From NCBI GenBank assembly GCA_018673915.1, contig JABHBK010000067.1:59292-123291 (forward strand): a DNA stretch of 64,000 nucleotides. The letters run 5' to 3'. This document shows, one piece after another, positions 53,496-61,988 of this stretch (positions are counted from its first letter, which is position 1; every line of letters starts with the position of its first letter). The translations under genes and the position numbers were made by a program. Source of the DNA: Nitrospina sp. Its GTDB lineage: Bacteria > Nitrospinota > Nitrospinia > Nitrospinales > VA-1. The notes beneath the pieces are model-generated. The model had not been told where the DNA came from and made no database searches. It saw only the letters and a list, made by a program, of their open reading frames with translations.

Positions 53496-54047
53496 ATGAA
53501 GCCTGAAAATTTTATTTTATACAGTGGTGGTGCACAGGGTTCTGAAGCAGAGTTTGGTAAGCAGGCAGAAAAGGTGGGGGCGCAAGAAGTAAACTTTACT
53601 TTTGAAGGTCATAAAACGGCTCGCTCCAGAGGTGTGAGGGTGCTAACTACCGATGAATTGCTTAAAGGGGATGTCAGTCTTGCCTATATTGCAAAAATGA
53701 TGAATCGTAAATTTAACACCGGCAAATTGTTCAAAAAAGTTATGCAAAGCATTTGGCATCAGATCAATTGCGCTGAAGAAGTGTTCGTGGTTGGAAAAAT
53801 TTTGGATGATAATACCGTTAAAGGGGGAACCGGCTGGGGAGCAGAGTTTAGCAAGCTGTGTAACAAACCCCTGCATGTTTTTGATCAGGAACAGGACTCT
53901 TGGTTCAAATGGAGTGGGGACTCCTGGAAAAATGAAAAGGCCCCGAAAATCAAATGTAAAAACTTTGCCGGTACCGGAACGCGTTTCTTAAACCCAAAGG
54001 GTAAAAAAGCTATAAAGGAATTATTTGAAAATTCCTTTGCAAAATAA
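53496..54047 (+). CDS. SLOG-like nucleotide-binding Rossmann protein
   Basis: This 183-aa protein begins with ILYSGGAQGSEAEFGKQA (residues 7-24) and later has VKGGTGWGAEFSKLCNKPLH (about 109-128) followed by FDQEQDSWFKW. This layout matches the SLOG/putative molybdenum-carrier-like families (Gly-rich first strand, GGTGW loop, then a W-rich strand). SLOG proteins bind nucleotides or nucleotide-derived ligands. It lies 6 bp before larC, so a link to nickel-cofactor metabolism is possible but not known. Confidence 0.6.
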   Translation: MKPENFILYSGGAQGSEAEFGKQAEKVGAQEVNFTFEGHKTARSRGVRVLTTDELLKGDVSLAYIAKMMNRKFNTGKLFKKVMQSIWHQINCAEEVFVVGKILDDNTVKGGTGWGAEFSKLCNKPLHVFDQEQDSWFKWSGDSWKNEKAPKIKCKNFAGTGTRFLNPKGKKAIKELFENSFAK

Positions 54048-54053
54048 AATACT

Positions 54054-55238
54054 GTGAAGCCCATCCGTGCTGCTTATTTTGATTGTTACTCTGGTATCAG
54101 CGGTGACATGATTCTGGGAGCCTTGTTTGATCTCGGAGTAGACCCCGGAAAAATTCGCAAAGCCCTTAATACTATAAACCTCAAGGGATATAAACTTAAA
54201 ACCAAGCAGGTTAAGCGCGGGCTCATCTCGGGCACTAAAGCGGAGGTCCGCATCGATAAATCTCCCCCTGCCAAACCTACGGCCCGGAAATATTCTGATA
54301 TCAAAAAACTCCTTACCGACTCAGATCTGTCTTCGGTAGTAAAAAAGAACTCTCAAGAAATTTTTAAACGGATTGCCCGAGTTGAAGCGGCGATTCATAA
54401 AACGACCCTGGATAAAATTCACTTTCACGAAGTCGGGGCGGTTGATTCGATTGTGGATATCGTAGGCGGGGTGGTTGCCATTGAATCCTTAAAAATTGAT
54501 AAAATTTTTGCATCTCCTCTAAATGTGGGTGAGGGCTTTGTTCAGTGCGCACACGGTTGTCTACCTGTTCCTGCTCCGGCCACATTAAAACTTTTGAAAG
54601 GGGTGCCCATCTTTTCCAGCGGAATAGAAAAGGAACTGACCACACCAACAGGTGCGGCCATGATCGGATTTTATGCCGATAAATTTGGTTCTCTTCCAGG
54701 CATGAGAATAGTTGATGATGGGTATGGGGCGGGGGACCATATTATTCCAGAAATGCCCAATATGCTCCGAGTTGTTTTGGGTGATATTTATGACGAACCA
54801 GATGAAGAACTCGTTGTCATTGAAACCAATATTGACGATATGAATCCTGAGTTTTATGAAAGTGTGATGGATTCATTGTTTAAAGCGGGGGCCTTGGATG
54901 TTTATTTTACTCCTATTATTATGAAGAAGAGTCGGCCTGCCAATAAAGTTTCTGTTCTTTCCAGCGAGAAAGACAGGGAGATCTTATCAGAAATTCTCTT
55001 GCGTGATACATCCAGTTTTGGCGTTCGATTTTATCGAGTTGGCAGGATGGTTTTAGAGCGAGAAATTAAATCCGTTAAGACTTCGTGGGGTCTCGTTAAA
55101 GTTAAAATCGGAAAATTTGAGGGCGAGGTTGTACAAATATCCCCAGAATATGAGGATTGCAAAATAATCTCACTCAAAAAGAAAGTGTCTATTAAAATGA
55201 TCCATGATGAAGCACGCTTGCAAGCAATAAAAATTTAA
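54054..55238 (+). CDS. larC: Nickel insertion protein LarC (pyridinium-3,5-bisthiocarboxylate nickel chelatase)
   Basis: This 394-aa protein starts at a GTG with the family hallmark AAYFDCYSGISGDMILGAL (residues 5-23). HFHEVGAVDSIVDIVG (about 124-139), EKELTTPTGAAMIG and ETNIDDMNPEFY follow. LarC inserts nickel into the pincer cofactor. In Lactobacillus it is made by ribosomal frameshifting from two frames; here it is one unbroken frame. larB is at 36.4 kb. larE and an obvious LarA-type racemase were not found in the window. Confidence 0.92.
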   Translation: MKPIRAAYFDCYSGISGDMILGALFDLGVDPGKIRKALNTINLKGYKLKTKQVKRGLISGTKAEVRIDKSPPAKPTARKYSDIKKLLTDSDLSSVVKKNSQEIFKRIARVEAAIHKTTLDKIHFHEVGAVDSIVDIVGGVVAIESLKIDKIFASPLNVGEGFVQCAHGCLPVPAPATLKLLKGVPIFSSGIEKELTTPTGAAMIGFYADKFGSLPGMRIVDDGYGAGDHIIPEMPNMLRVVLGDIYDEPDEELVVIETNIDDMNPEFYESVMDSLFKAGALDVYFTPIIMKKSRPANKVSVLSSEKDREILSEILLRDTSSFGVRFYRVGRMVLEREIKSVKTSWGLVKVKIGKFEGEVVQISPEYEDCKIISLKKKVSIKMIHDEARLQAIKI

Positions 55239-55302
55239 TTCTCTCCATAAAACCTTTCCTTTTTTAAGTCAAGAATTAGGATAATAAGCCAGCCTAATAT
55301 TC

Positions 55303-55352
55303 AGCACTTCGTTTCTGGTCTATTACGGCCTCGGGGTGCTTTTGTTTTTATT
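55303..55352 (+). terminator. Probable intrinsic terminator after larC
   Basis: AGCACTTCG (55303-55311) can pair with CGGGGTGCT (55332-55340) over 9 bp including two G-T. A T-rich tract with TTTT and TTTTT runs follows. The loop is 20 nt, which is long, so the call is moderate. Confidence 0.5.
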
Positions 55353-55539
55353 TCTTTTTCTCTTGTTAGGGAGTAAAAACTTTTGCATATATTCTCATAA
55401 CTCCCAAGCTGAAAATTGCTAGCAATCCATTGCGCCGGCTGCCAAATTTACCTCTAAGTACTTTTAATCATTGAAATTATTTGATTTTGTGCCAACCTGA
55501 TAGCTATTGTTTGGTTATAAATTCAAATGGGAGTTTCTC

Positions 55540-56181
55540 ATGCCAATTCATTTCACTGATATGGAAAACATGGAAACGGATACCACGGAATCCTTCTTTT
55601 CTGAAAAATTTTTGAGAGCGCGCATTGATGACAGCAAACCCTCCAATGAAAATTACGATCCCATTTTTGAAGAGGGCAGAAGTGAAACTTGGATGGAGAC
55701 ACATGAAAAAGAAATCAAGCAAAATGATTTGGAGTATGAAGAAGACGTCAATCAATACATCACCTTGATGCTTGCTGAAATGGTGAGTCCCAAATCGGCT
55801 GTATTAGCCAATCAATATCTGGTGGGTGCTAATTCCGATGCAGGTCAAATTGCCATTGATCTCAAATTGGAAACCCAGAAGTATCAGGTTTACAGAATCA
55901 ATGCTGACTTTCTTCTTTTCCATTTAGGATTATTCAGTCCAGACTCCAATATTTTGGGCCCTAAATATTTCGATAAAGGAGAGTCTTATTACAGCTCCGC
56001 CGCTGACAGCCTGAAAAATGCCAGGGGAGGGCGCACTGACTTATCTGATGTATTGGAAAAACTATCTTTAAAGTTTGGGAAGTATGTAGAAATTTTAAGA
56101 TATATGAAAAACCAATCGTCAAATTATTTCAGCTTTCACTTTAAATTTTCTCAGGAAGAAATGGTCCGATTTCAAAAGTGA
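55540..56181 (+). CDS. Hypothetical acidic helical protein
   Basis: This protein is 213 aa from an ATG preceded by GGGAG; a TTG 33 bp upstream is less likely. It is soluble with no signal or membrane segment. It has a very acidic N-terminal third, and the rest is helical (DVNQYITLMLAEMVSPKS and DVLEKLSLKFGKYVEILR). The family was not recognised. It stands alone between the larC terminator and the metal-uptake-like locus. Confidence 0.55.
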   Translation: MPIHFTDMENMETDTTESFFSEKFLRARIDDSKPSNENYDPIFEEGRSETWMETHEKEIKQNDLEYEEDVNQYITLMLAEMVSPKSAVLANQYLVGANSDAGQIAIDLKLETQKYQVYRINADFLLFHLGLFSPDSNILGPKYFDKGESYYSSAADSLKNARGGRTDLSDVLEKLSLKFGKYVEILRYMKNQSSNYFSFHFKFSQEEMVRFQK

Positions 56182-56227
56182 TGAATTAGTTTTCCTGGTT
56201 TTTTTGTGAAATAGTGGGAATAAAGCA

Positions 56228-56257
56228 TTGACAAGTCTGATCTACTAAACCTATATT
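56228..56257 (+). promoter_or_regulatory. Candidate promoter of the TonB-receptor locus
   Basis: Consensus TTGACA (56228-56233) is followed after 18 bp by TATATT (56252-56257), about 36 bp before the His-rich gene. No Fur-like palindrome overlaps it. Confidence 0.6.
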
Positions 56258-56292
56258 ACTTTTTTCATTCATACTAATTGCGCAGCTGATCT

Positions 56293-56718
56293 ATGTGTAT
56301 TTATAGAAAATTGATGATTGTTGTAGTGCTATGGGCTGTTTTTGGCGCTACAAATGTGCTTGCACAACCCCACGTGCATGGGCACTCTTCCGATCATCAA
56401 AATCAAGTGGCTTCCCCTTTTGATCAAAACAAGCAAGCGCAATCGTTGCATTGTCAACTCAAAGGTCATACCCATCTGGGATTTTGTCCTCATTCGCAGC
56501 TTGATAAAAACAAAATTTATCTCCCACATATATCTATAGATTGTGGGGGGAGTCGATCGGGTACTATTCCAAGTGTTCAATCTTTCAGCTCTGATTTTGC
56601 TGAATTGGGTTTTCTTTTTCCTGATCATCCTGAACCAGGGAATAAGCTGGCTCCTCAAGTATTTCTCTCCTTTTTTCGTTTTATCGAAGCGCTGGATCCT
56701 CCTCCTCAAGTTCTCTAA
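56293..56718 (+). CDS. Exported His/Cys-containing small protein
   Basis: This 141-aa protein has a signal peptide (about residues 1-25, ending NVLAQ). It then has a histidine-rich start (PHVHGHSSDHQ) and a CQLKGHTHLGFCPHS block (54-68) with two cysteines and three histidines, with a third Cys near 84. Such residues suit metal binding. The family name was not recognised. It is the first gene of the TonB-receptor locus, which points to a periplasmic metal-handling role, with copper as the leading guess. Confidence 0.6.
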   Translation: MCIYRKLMIVVVLWAVFGATNVLAQPHVHGHSSDHQNQVASPFDQNKQAQSLHCQLKGHTHLGFCPHSQLDKNKIYLPHISIDCGGSRSGTIPSVQSFSSDFAELGFLFPDHPEPGNKLAPQVFLSFFRFIEALDPPPQVL

Positions 56719-56935
56719 ACATCTGTTTCCAACCCCAAAATAATTTCGTGCATTTTTAGGATAGTGATCGTTCGTCTATAGGGCATTGTTCCCAAATTCG
56801 GCATCATTACCTTTCGCCCACTATTTATTGGCCTCAAGATAGCTTTTTATTTTAGTAGAAAATCTTTTGAGCAATAAACATTGGAATGGAAATCCGCGCT
56901 TTTCAGTAAATAGAAGATGTTCTGAGGAGATTCTT

Positions 56936-59035
56936 GTGAATTTAGTTAAGCATATCTTAATGAGTAGTTTTGTGATCCAAATTTTAATTGGCCCATTTAT
57001 AATTGTAGAGAGTCGCTCTGAAGAAGCTGAATTATCAGAAGTGGTCATTGCAGCACCAATACCAGAGTTTAGAGAGACAACGATTGAATTGCCCGGGACG
57101 CTTACAGTACCTAATAATTTTGAAGCCACAAGAATTATTCAACGAACTCCTGGAGGTGTTTATGTTGTTGGAGCAGAGCGATTTGAGGATAAATATAGCC
57201 TGAATTTTCAGGACACGGTCAGCCATGTTCCCGGGGTTTATGCAACCAAACGCTTTGCAGAAGAGGTTCGTATATCTATCCGAGGGTCCGGCATTGAACG
57301 AAATTTTCACCAGAAGGGTTTGACAGGTTTTCAGGATGGGGTTCCATTTGGGGCCGCAGATGGAAGTGGGGACTATCAAGAAATTGATACCTTGGCCATT
57401 CAGAGGATTGAAATCCATAAAGGTGGAAATGCTATGCAGTTTGGTAGCACAACACTTGGTGGCTCTATCAACATGATTTCCAAGACGGGTCACAGTAATC
57501 CTGGTAATCAATTGCGTTTAGAAATGGGTTCGGATGATACCTTCCGTGGGAATATTCAATCAGGCCGTGTGTTTGATGATGGTTCCGATATGTTTTTTAG
57601 TTTGTCAGGAACAAATAGCGATGGATTTCGCCAGCATGCGGATCAGAAGAATATAAAATTTACCTCGAACAGCGGTATAAAACTTTCCGACCAGGTTGAA
57701 ACACGGTTTTACTTTTCATCCAACTACATCAATTTGGAGCTACCCAATACAGTAAACTTTGCTAAAGCTTTGGGCGATCCAGAAGCTGCTAAACCCTCGG
57801 CACTCACCGATGATGAGCATCGTGACATTATATCTCACCGTTTTTCCAATAAGACTACATTTGATTTGGGTGGTGGACATCAGATGGATATTGGTGCCTT
57901 TGCCTTTTGGAAAGATTTATATCACCCAATCACCTCATTTGTAGGGGTGATAGATCAGGAAAGCACAAATTTTGGATTATTTACTAAGAACTCCGGTTCA
58001 TACAAAATTGGCAACAACTTAAACAGATATCGGTTTGGGTTAACCACGCATTTTGGTGAAACGGACGCTAAAGTTTGGGCCAACAATAGTGGTAATGCAG
58101 GTGGTTTAACTTCTAATGCAGATCAATCCGCACAAAATATTGTTTTGTACGGAGAGAACACATTCTACATTCAGCCTACGTTGGCCCTGATTACCAGTAT
58201 GCAATATCTTTGGTCTAATCGCGATGTGTTTGACAAGCTGACTCCCAGTGAAACAGACAGTTCTGATTACGAGTCATGGAATCCTAAAATCGGCTTTCTA
58301 TATAAGCCATCAGAAAAAATTCAGATTTTCGGGAATGTTAGCAAAAGCTATGAGCCGCCGGACTTTTCTGATTTGACCCAGGGTAGTACCTCAGGCTTCA
58401 TTAATTTGGAAGCGCAACAGGCATGGACAGTCGAAGTGGGAACCCGTGGCGAACGCGGCTCAGTGGCCTGGGATATCAGCTTATATCGAGCATGGCTCAG
58501 AGATGAAATACTGAAATTCACCACAGGAGGTGGTTTCCCCGCAACGGGCTTTAATGCTGAAGATACTGTTCATCAGGGTGCCGAGGTGGGTTTGGGTTTT
58601 CAACTCGGAAAAAGCCTTTTGACAGATGGGGACAGTCTGAAGTGGTGGAATGCTTATACCTACAGCAACTTTTTCTTTAATGGTGACCCGCAGTTTGAGG
58701 ACAACACAATTCCGGGGCAACCGCCGCATTTTTATAATACGGAATTGCGTTACGACCATCCAGATAAATGGTTCGTTTCTGCGAACATGCTTGCAGCCAG
58801 TAACGCGGATGTTGATTTCAACAACACCTTTGTAGCACCAGGCTATGCGATAGTCGGGATCGGTGCTGGATATGAAATCAATAAGCGCACCAGTTTGTTT
58901 TTCGAAGGACGCAACCTTTTTAATAAAGAATATATTTCTAACTTTTCTACAGCTGTTACGGCTACCTCCTCCTCTAACTTATTTTATGCGGGTGACCTGA
59001 GGAGGTTTTTTGGTGGTATTCGCATTAGTTTTTAA
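56936..59035 (+). CDS. TonB-dependent outer-membrane receptor
   Basis: This protein is 699 aa from a GTG preceded by AGGAG; an in-frame TTG at 56867 would add 23 residues and bury the signal peptide. The signal peptide is residues 1-30. A TonB-box-like SEVVIAAP follows and then a plug domain with VRISIRGSGIERNFH and GGNAMQFGSTTLGGSINMIS. The 22-strand barrel includes YEPPDFSDLTQGS and ends in Phe (FFGGIRISF). It imports a scarce substrate using ExbBD-TonB energy, which is encoded just downstream. The His-rich and CPCC neighbours suggest a metal or metal chelate. Confidence 0.9.
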   Translation: MNLVKHILMSSFVIQILIGPFIIVESRSEEAELSEVVIAAPIPEFRETTIELPGTLTVPNNFEATRIIQRTPGGVYVVGAERFEDKYSLNFQDTVSHVPGVYATKRFAEEVRISIRGSGIERNFHQKGLTGFQDGVPFGAADGSGDYQEIDTLAIQRIEIHKGGNAMQFGSTTLGGSINMISKTGHSNPGNQLRLEMGSDDTFRGNIQSGRVFDDGSDMFFSLSGTNSDGFRQHADQKNIKFTSNSGIKLSDQVETRFYFSSNYINLELPNTVNFAKALGDPEAAKPSALTDDEHRDIISHRFSNKTTFDLGGGHQMDIGAFAFWKDLYHPITSFVGVIDQESTNFGLFTKNSGSYKIGNNLNRYRFGLTTHFGETDAKVWANNSGNAGGLTSNADQSAQNIVLYGENTFYIQPTLALITSMQYLWSNRDVFDKLTPSETDSSDYESWNPKIGFLYKPSEKIQIFGNVSKSYEPPDFSDLTQGSTSGFINLEAQQAWTVEVGTRGERGSVAWDISLYRAWLRDEILKFTTGGGFPATGFNAEDTVHQGAEVGLGFQLGKSLLTDGDSLKWWNAYTYSNFFFNGDPQFEDNTIPGQPPHFYNTELRYDHPDKWFVSANMLAASNADVDFNNTFVAPGYAIVGIGAGYEINKRTSLFFEGRNLFNKEYISNFSTAVTATSSSNLFYAGDLRRFFGGIRISF

Positions 59036-59075
59036 TAGCAATATTGTGTCTGTTTCCTCCTAGCAGGCACTCATT

Positions 59076-59128
59076 GGAAGGTTGGCAGTTGGAGCCTGTT
59101 CAGGGCATGTTTCAGGTGCTGACCTTCC
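59076..59128 (+). promoter_or_regulatory. Long leader hairpin before the BNR-protein gene
   Basis: GGAAGGTTGGCA (59076-59087) can pair with TGCTGACCTTCC (59117-59128) over 12 bp, with two G-T pairs. It encloses 29 nt that contain a smaller CCTG-TT-CAGG hairpin. It lies between the receptor stop and the BNR start codon. No U-tract follows, so a regulatory or processing structure is more likely than a terminator. Confidence 0.4.
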
Positions 59129-59156
59129 AGATTATTTTGAAAGGATTGAGGGAAAA

Positions 59157-60437
59157 ATGATTATGTTTACTGCAAGAAGTGTGAGGCTTTGTATTGGGTT
59201 ATTCATTTTTCTTTCTGCTGTCTCAAGTGTAGGAGCAAAGAATAGTTTATTGGAAGCCAATAGCCTTCCGAAGGTTGATCAGGTTAAGAAGGAGGGTTTA
59301 GTTAGCTGGGAATCCAAACCACGACTTGTGGATCAGGGTAATGGGCTTCAGCTCTTATTGCAGGCATCGGAAGGAATGAGTTTCATTTACGCTGCCCGAA
59401 AAGGAGATGGTTCACAAAACCTGTACTACTCCAGTTCTCATACTATGGGAGACACTTTTTCAAAACCCTATCCAATAAGTAAAGGGGAAGTGAATTCTCA
59501 TGGTGAAAATGGACCCATACTAAGGCAAGGGCCGGGTATTGGCAGATTCGCTGTTTGGCAAGGGGGTAATGACCTTAAGTTTGCCCGTTCAATGAATTTT
59601 GGTCATAGTTTTACACCTGCCATAAAAGTTAATGACGACGCTGAGAAGACCTATCATTCTTTTCAAACTATGGAAGTGGGACCGAAGGGAACCATCTATG
59701 TGGCCTGGCTCGATGGGCGTGGTAAAGATACAAATTTACCTGGCACTTCTTCACTTTATATCGCCCGCTCGTTTGATCAAGGAACTACATTCGGAAAAAA
59801 TATTAAGATTGCGGGAAATGTTTGTCCATGCTGTCGGCCCTCTTTGGCAATTGACGAGTCCGGAAAGGTCTATGTTTCCTGGAGACATGTCTATAAGGAT
59901 CACAATCGGGTCGTGGCTGTTTCTTCCTCTCAGGATAATGGAGAGACCTGGTCTGAGAAGACTCTGGTAACTCCAGAAGGTTGGAAAATTAATGGTTGTC
60001 CGCATTCCGGTGCTTCCATGGAAATTCAAGATGGAAATTTATTTATCACTTGGTATAGCGGAGTGGATAACCGCGCTGCTTTGCGAGCAGGAATCTCTCT
60101 CGATGAAGGAAAAACTTTTAAGTATCTCGGTGAAGTACAGGGAAAGGTTTTGGATGCTAACCACCCGGATATTCAAATGATTAATGGTGAAGCTTGGGTG
60201 GTATTTCAAGGGAGGGATCCAATATCAGATAAGGGCTGGGGAGTTATTCGCCCCTGGATACTAAAAATTTCTGGTGAAGGAAAAATCAGTCAACCTCAAC
60301 AGGTTCCATTCCTCGGCGATAGTGTTGCCTATCCTTATTTATTTAAAGGTACAGGGGGAAGAATTTATGCCACTTGGACTGAAATTTCTGAGAATGGACC
60401 CAAAGCCGTCCTTTGTCGTGGGCGAATTATTCAGTAA
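59157..60437 (+). CDS. Exported BNR-repeat (sialidase-fold) protein with CPCC motif
   Basis: This protein is 426 aa from an ATG preceded by GAGGG; an in-frame TTG at 59082 lies in the leader hairpin. It has a signal peptide (about residues 1-27), then a beta-propeller with Asp-box motifs SFDQGTTF, SQDNGETW and SLDEGKTF. A conspicuous NVCPCCRP (about 222-229) and GCPHSG (near 282) add cysteines and a histidine in a fold that normally has none there. Sialidase catalytic residues were not identified. By position it is a periplasmic or surface partner of the TonB receptor, perhaps a metal-binding one. Confidence 0.75.
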   Translation: MIMFTARSVRLCIGLFIFLSAVSSVGAKNSLLEANSLPKVDQVKKEGLVSWESKPRLVDQGNGLQLLLQASEGMSFIYAARKGDGSQNLYYSSSHTMGDTFSKPYPISKGEVNSHGENGPILRQGPGIGRFAVWQGGNDLKFARSMNFGHSFTPAIKVNDDAEKTYHSFQTMEVGPKGTIYVAWLDGRGKDTNLPGTSSLYIARSFDQGTTFGKNIKIAGNVCPCCRPSLAIDESGKVYVSWRHVYKDHNRVVAVSSSQDNGETWSEKTLVTPEGWKINGCPHSGASMEIQDGNLFITWYSGVDNRAALRAGISLDEGKTFKYLGEVQGKVLDANHPDIQMINGEAWVVFQGRDPISDKGWGVIRPWILKISGEGKISQPQQVPFLGDSVAYPYLFKGTGGRIYATWTEISENGPKAVLCRGRIIQ

Positions 60438-60489
60438 GCGTGGATTGAGAAAGTGAAGAGTAGTTTAATCTTATCAAGCGAGTAAAATT

Positions 60490-61188
60490 ATGGATTCCAT
60501 GTCATCTGCATTCGAAATTATGAGCAAGGGCGGGATTGTGATGCTGCCCATTATTCTATGTTCAATCATAGCTCTGACGGTGATTTTTGAACGACTCTAT
60601 TTTTTCTTCAAAATAAATGAAGATGAACAAAAAATATTTGGAGCTCTCCAGGAACTTTTGAGAAAAGGTCGCCATCATCAAGCTTTGGAGCTATGTAAAG
60701 AGTCAAAGGGTCCAGTTGGTAGGCTCCTGTCAGCTGGCTTGTTCTATAAAAATTCACCTAAATGGAAGTTAGAAGAAACTCTCTCTGTGATGGGGCAGGA
60801 AGAAATTAACGATATGGGCAAGAACATCCGTACCCTCGAAGTTATTGCCGCAATTGCGCCTTTAATGGGTTTATTAGGAACCGTGCTGGGCATGGTTCAG
60901 GCATTCAATAAAGTGGCTGAATATAAAGGTCAGGTGAATCCTAGTCTTCTGGCCGGAGGAATTTGGGAAGCCCTCTTAACAACTGCCGCGGGTTTAGCGG
61001 TGGCAATACCTGCCGTGGTGATGTCGCATTATTTTGACCGCAAGATAGAAAAAAACTCGTTCGTCTTGACTAAATACTCTCAGTTGTTAGTGCATTCATT
61101 GGATGATAATCATGAAGGAAATGCTGAACCCGTTAATAAGCAAAAGTCCATTATGAAAGCCGAATTAATGAAAGCTTCAGCTTCATGA
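60490..61188 (+). CDS. exbB: ExbB/MotA/TolQ proton-channel protein
   Basis: This 232-aa inner-membrane protein has the three-helix ExbB layout (about residues 15-37, 117-140 and 155-178). Conserved APLMGLLGTVLGMV and GGIWEALLTTAAGLAVAIPA form the pore helices. It powers TonB using the proton gradient. It is followed by two exbD genes with 4-bp overlap and 9-bp spacing, so the motor genes form one unit. Confidence 0.92.
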   Translation: MDSMSSAFEIMSKGGIVMLPIILCSIIALTVIFERLYFFFKINEDEQKIFGALQELLRKGRHHQALELCKESKGPVGRLLSAGLFYKNSPKWKLEETLSVMGQEEINDMGKNIRTLEVIAAIAPLMGLLGTVLGMVQAFNKVAEYKGQVNPSLLAGGIWEALLTTAAGLAVAIPAVVMSHYFDRKIEKNSFVLTKYSQLLVHSLDDNHEGNAEPVNKQKSIMKAELMKASAS

Positions 61189-61574
61189 TTGAAATCAATA
61201 AACCGATGCGTGACCGCTTTCAAGTAGACCTTGCACCGTTAATTGATGTGGTGTTTCTGCTATTAATTTTTTTTATGCTGACCTTTGCTGTTGCGGGGCA
61301 GGGGATAGACCTGTCGTTGCCACAAGGGGAATCAGAAGTAGTACAAGATGAACCGGACCTTACTATTCGTATAGAAGCCGGTGACATTATTTATCTAAAT
61401 GACCAGATGGTGGCATTAGATGAATTTGCAAATAAACTTGAGGACGAATTAGATAAGCGCCAAAACAAACTGATTGTACTGGAATCGCATGAAAGAACTC
61501 GCTTCGATCTTTTTACACGAGTGCTTGATTTGGCACGTAAATCGGGAGCAACTGACTTCGCTATTGTGCGTTAA
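61185..61574 (+). CDS. exbD: ExbD-type biopolymer transport protein (first copy)
   Basis: This 129-aa protein has an N-terminal helix with the essential aspartate in VDLAPLIDVVFLLLIFFML (about residues 14-32, Asp22). A periplasmic domain of about 90 residues follows. It forms the proton path with ExbB. It overlaps the exbB stop by 4 bp. Confidence 0.9.
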   Translation: MIEINKPMRDRFQVDLAPLIDVVFLLLIFFMLTFAVAGQGIDLSLPQGESEVVQDEPDLTIRIEAGDIIYLNDQMVALDEFANKLEDELDKRQNKLIVLESHERTRFDLFTRVLDLARKSGATDFAIVR

Positions 61575-61583
61575 ATTTATATT

Positions 61584-61988
61584 ATGATTCGTTTACAACA
61601 CCCACAGAGAGGTAAGAGCAGGCTCAACATCATTCCTTTGATTAATGTTGTGTTCTTGCTACTGATTTTCTTCATGTTGACTTCGACTGCGATTCAACAG
61701 GCAATTGAACTCCCTAAAGCTGAAACCGCAGAGGAAAATGATTCAGAATTGATAATGCTGACCATTGCAATGAATGGTGATTTGGAAATTGACTCCGAAA
61801 AAGTTACGCTCGAAATGCTTGGTACACAGTTGCAGAGAATAATGACCAAGGGCCAGAAAAAGCTTAGAATTGAAGCAGATCGCCATCTTGAGTTTTTGCG
61901 TTTTGGGGATGTGTTGGACCGAGTGAGGGAGGTTGGTATTGTTGACTTTGTGATTGCCACAGAGCCTATGGAGAATTCCTCGTCATGA
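61584..61988 (+). CDS. ExbD-type biopolymer transport protein (second copy, Asp replaced by Asn)
   Basis: This 134-aa paralogue of the preceding gene has its helix reading LNIIPLINVVFLLLIFFML (about residues 14-32). The normally essential aspartate is asparagine here (Asn22). It therefore cannot carry the proton itself and may pair with the first ExbD in a mixed complex. Two ExbD per ExbB is common in TonB-like systems, and a changed aspartate in one of them is notable. It overlaps the tonB start by 4 bp. Confidence 0.88.
   Translation: MIRLQHPQRGKSRLNIIPLINVVFLLLIFFMLTSTAIQQAIELPKAETAEENDSELIMLTIAMNGDLEIDSEKVTLEMLGTQLQRIMTKGQKKLRIEADRHLEFLRFGDVLDRVREVGIVDFVIATEPMENSSS

Noticed and set aside
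56329..56709. 126-codon minus-strand ORF
   Set aside because: It is antisense to the His-rich exported protein, which has a signal peptide and an upstream promoter.
59082..59156. Upstream TTG start for the BNR protein
   Set aside because: It lies in the leader hairpin and would put 25 residues before the signal peptide; the ATG at 59157 has GAGGG before it.
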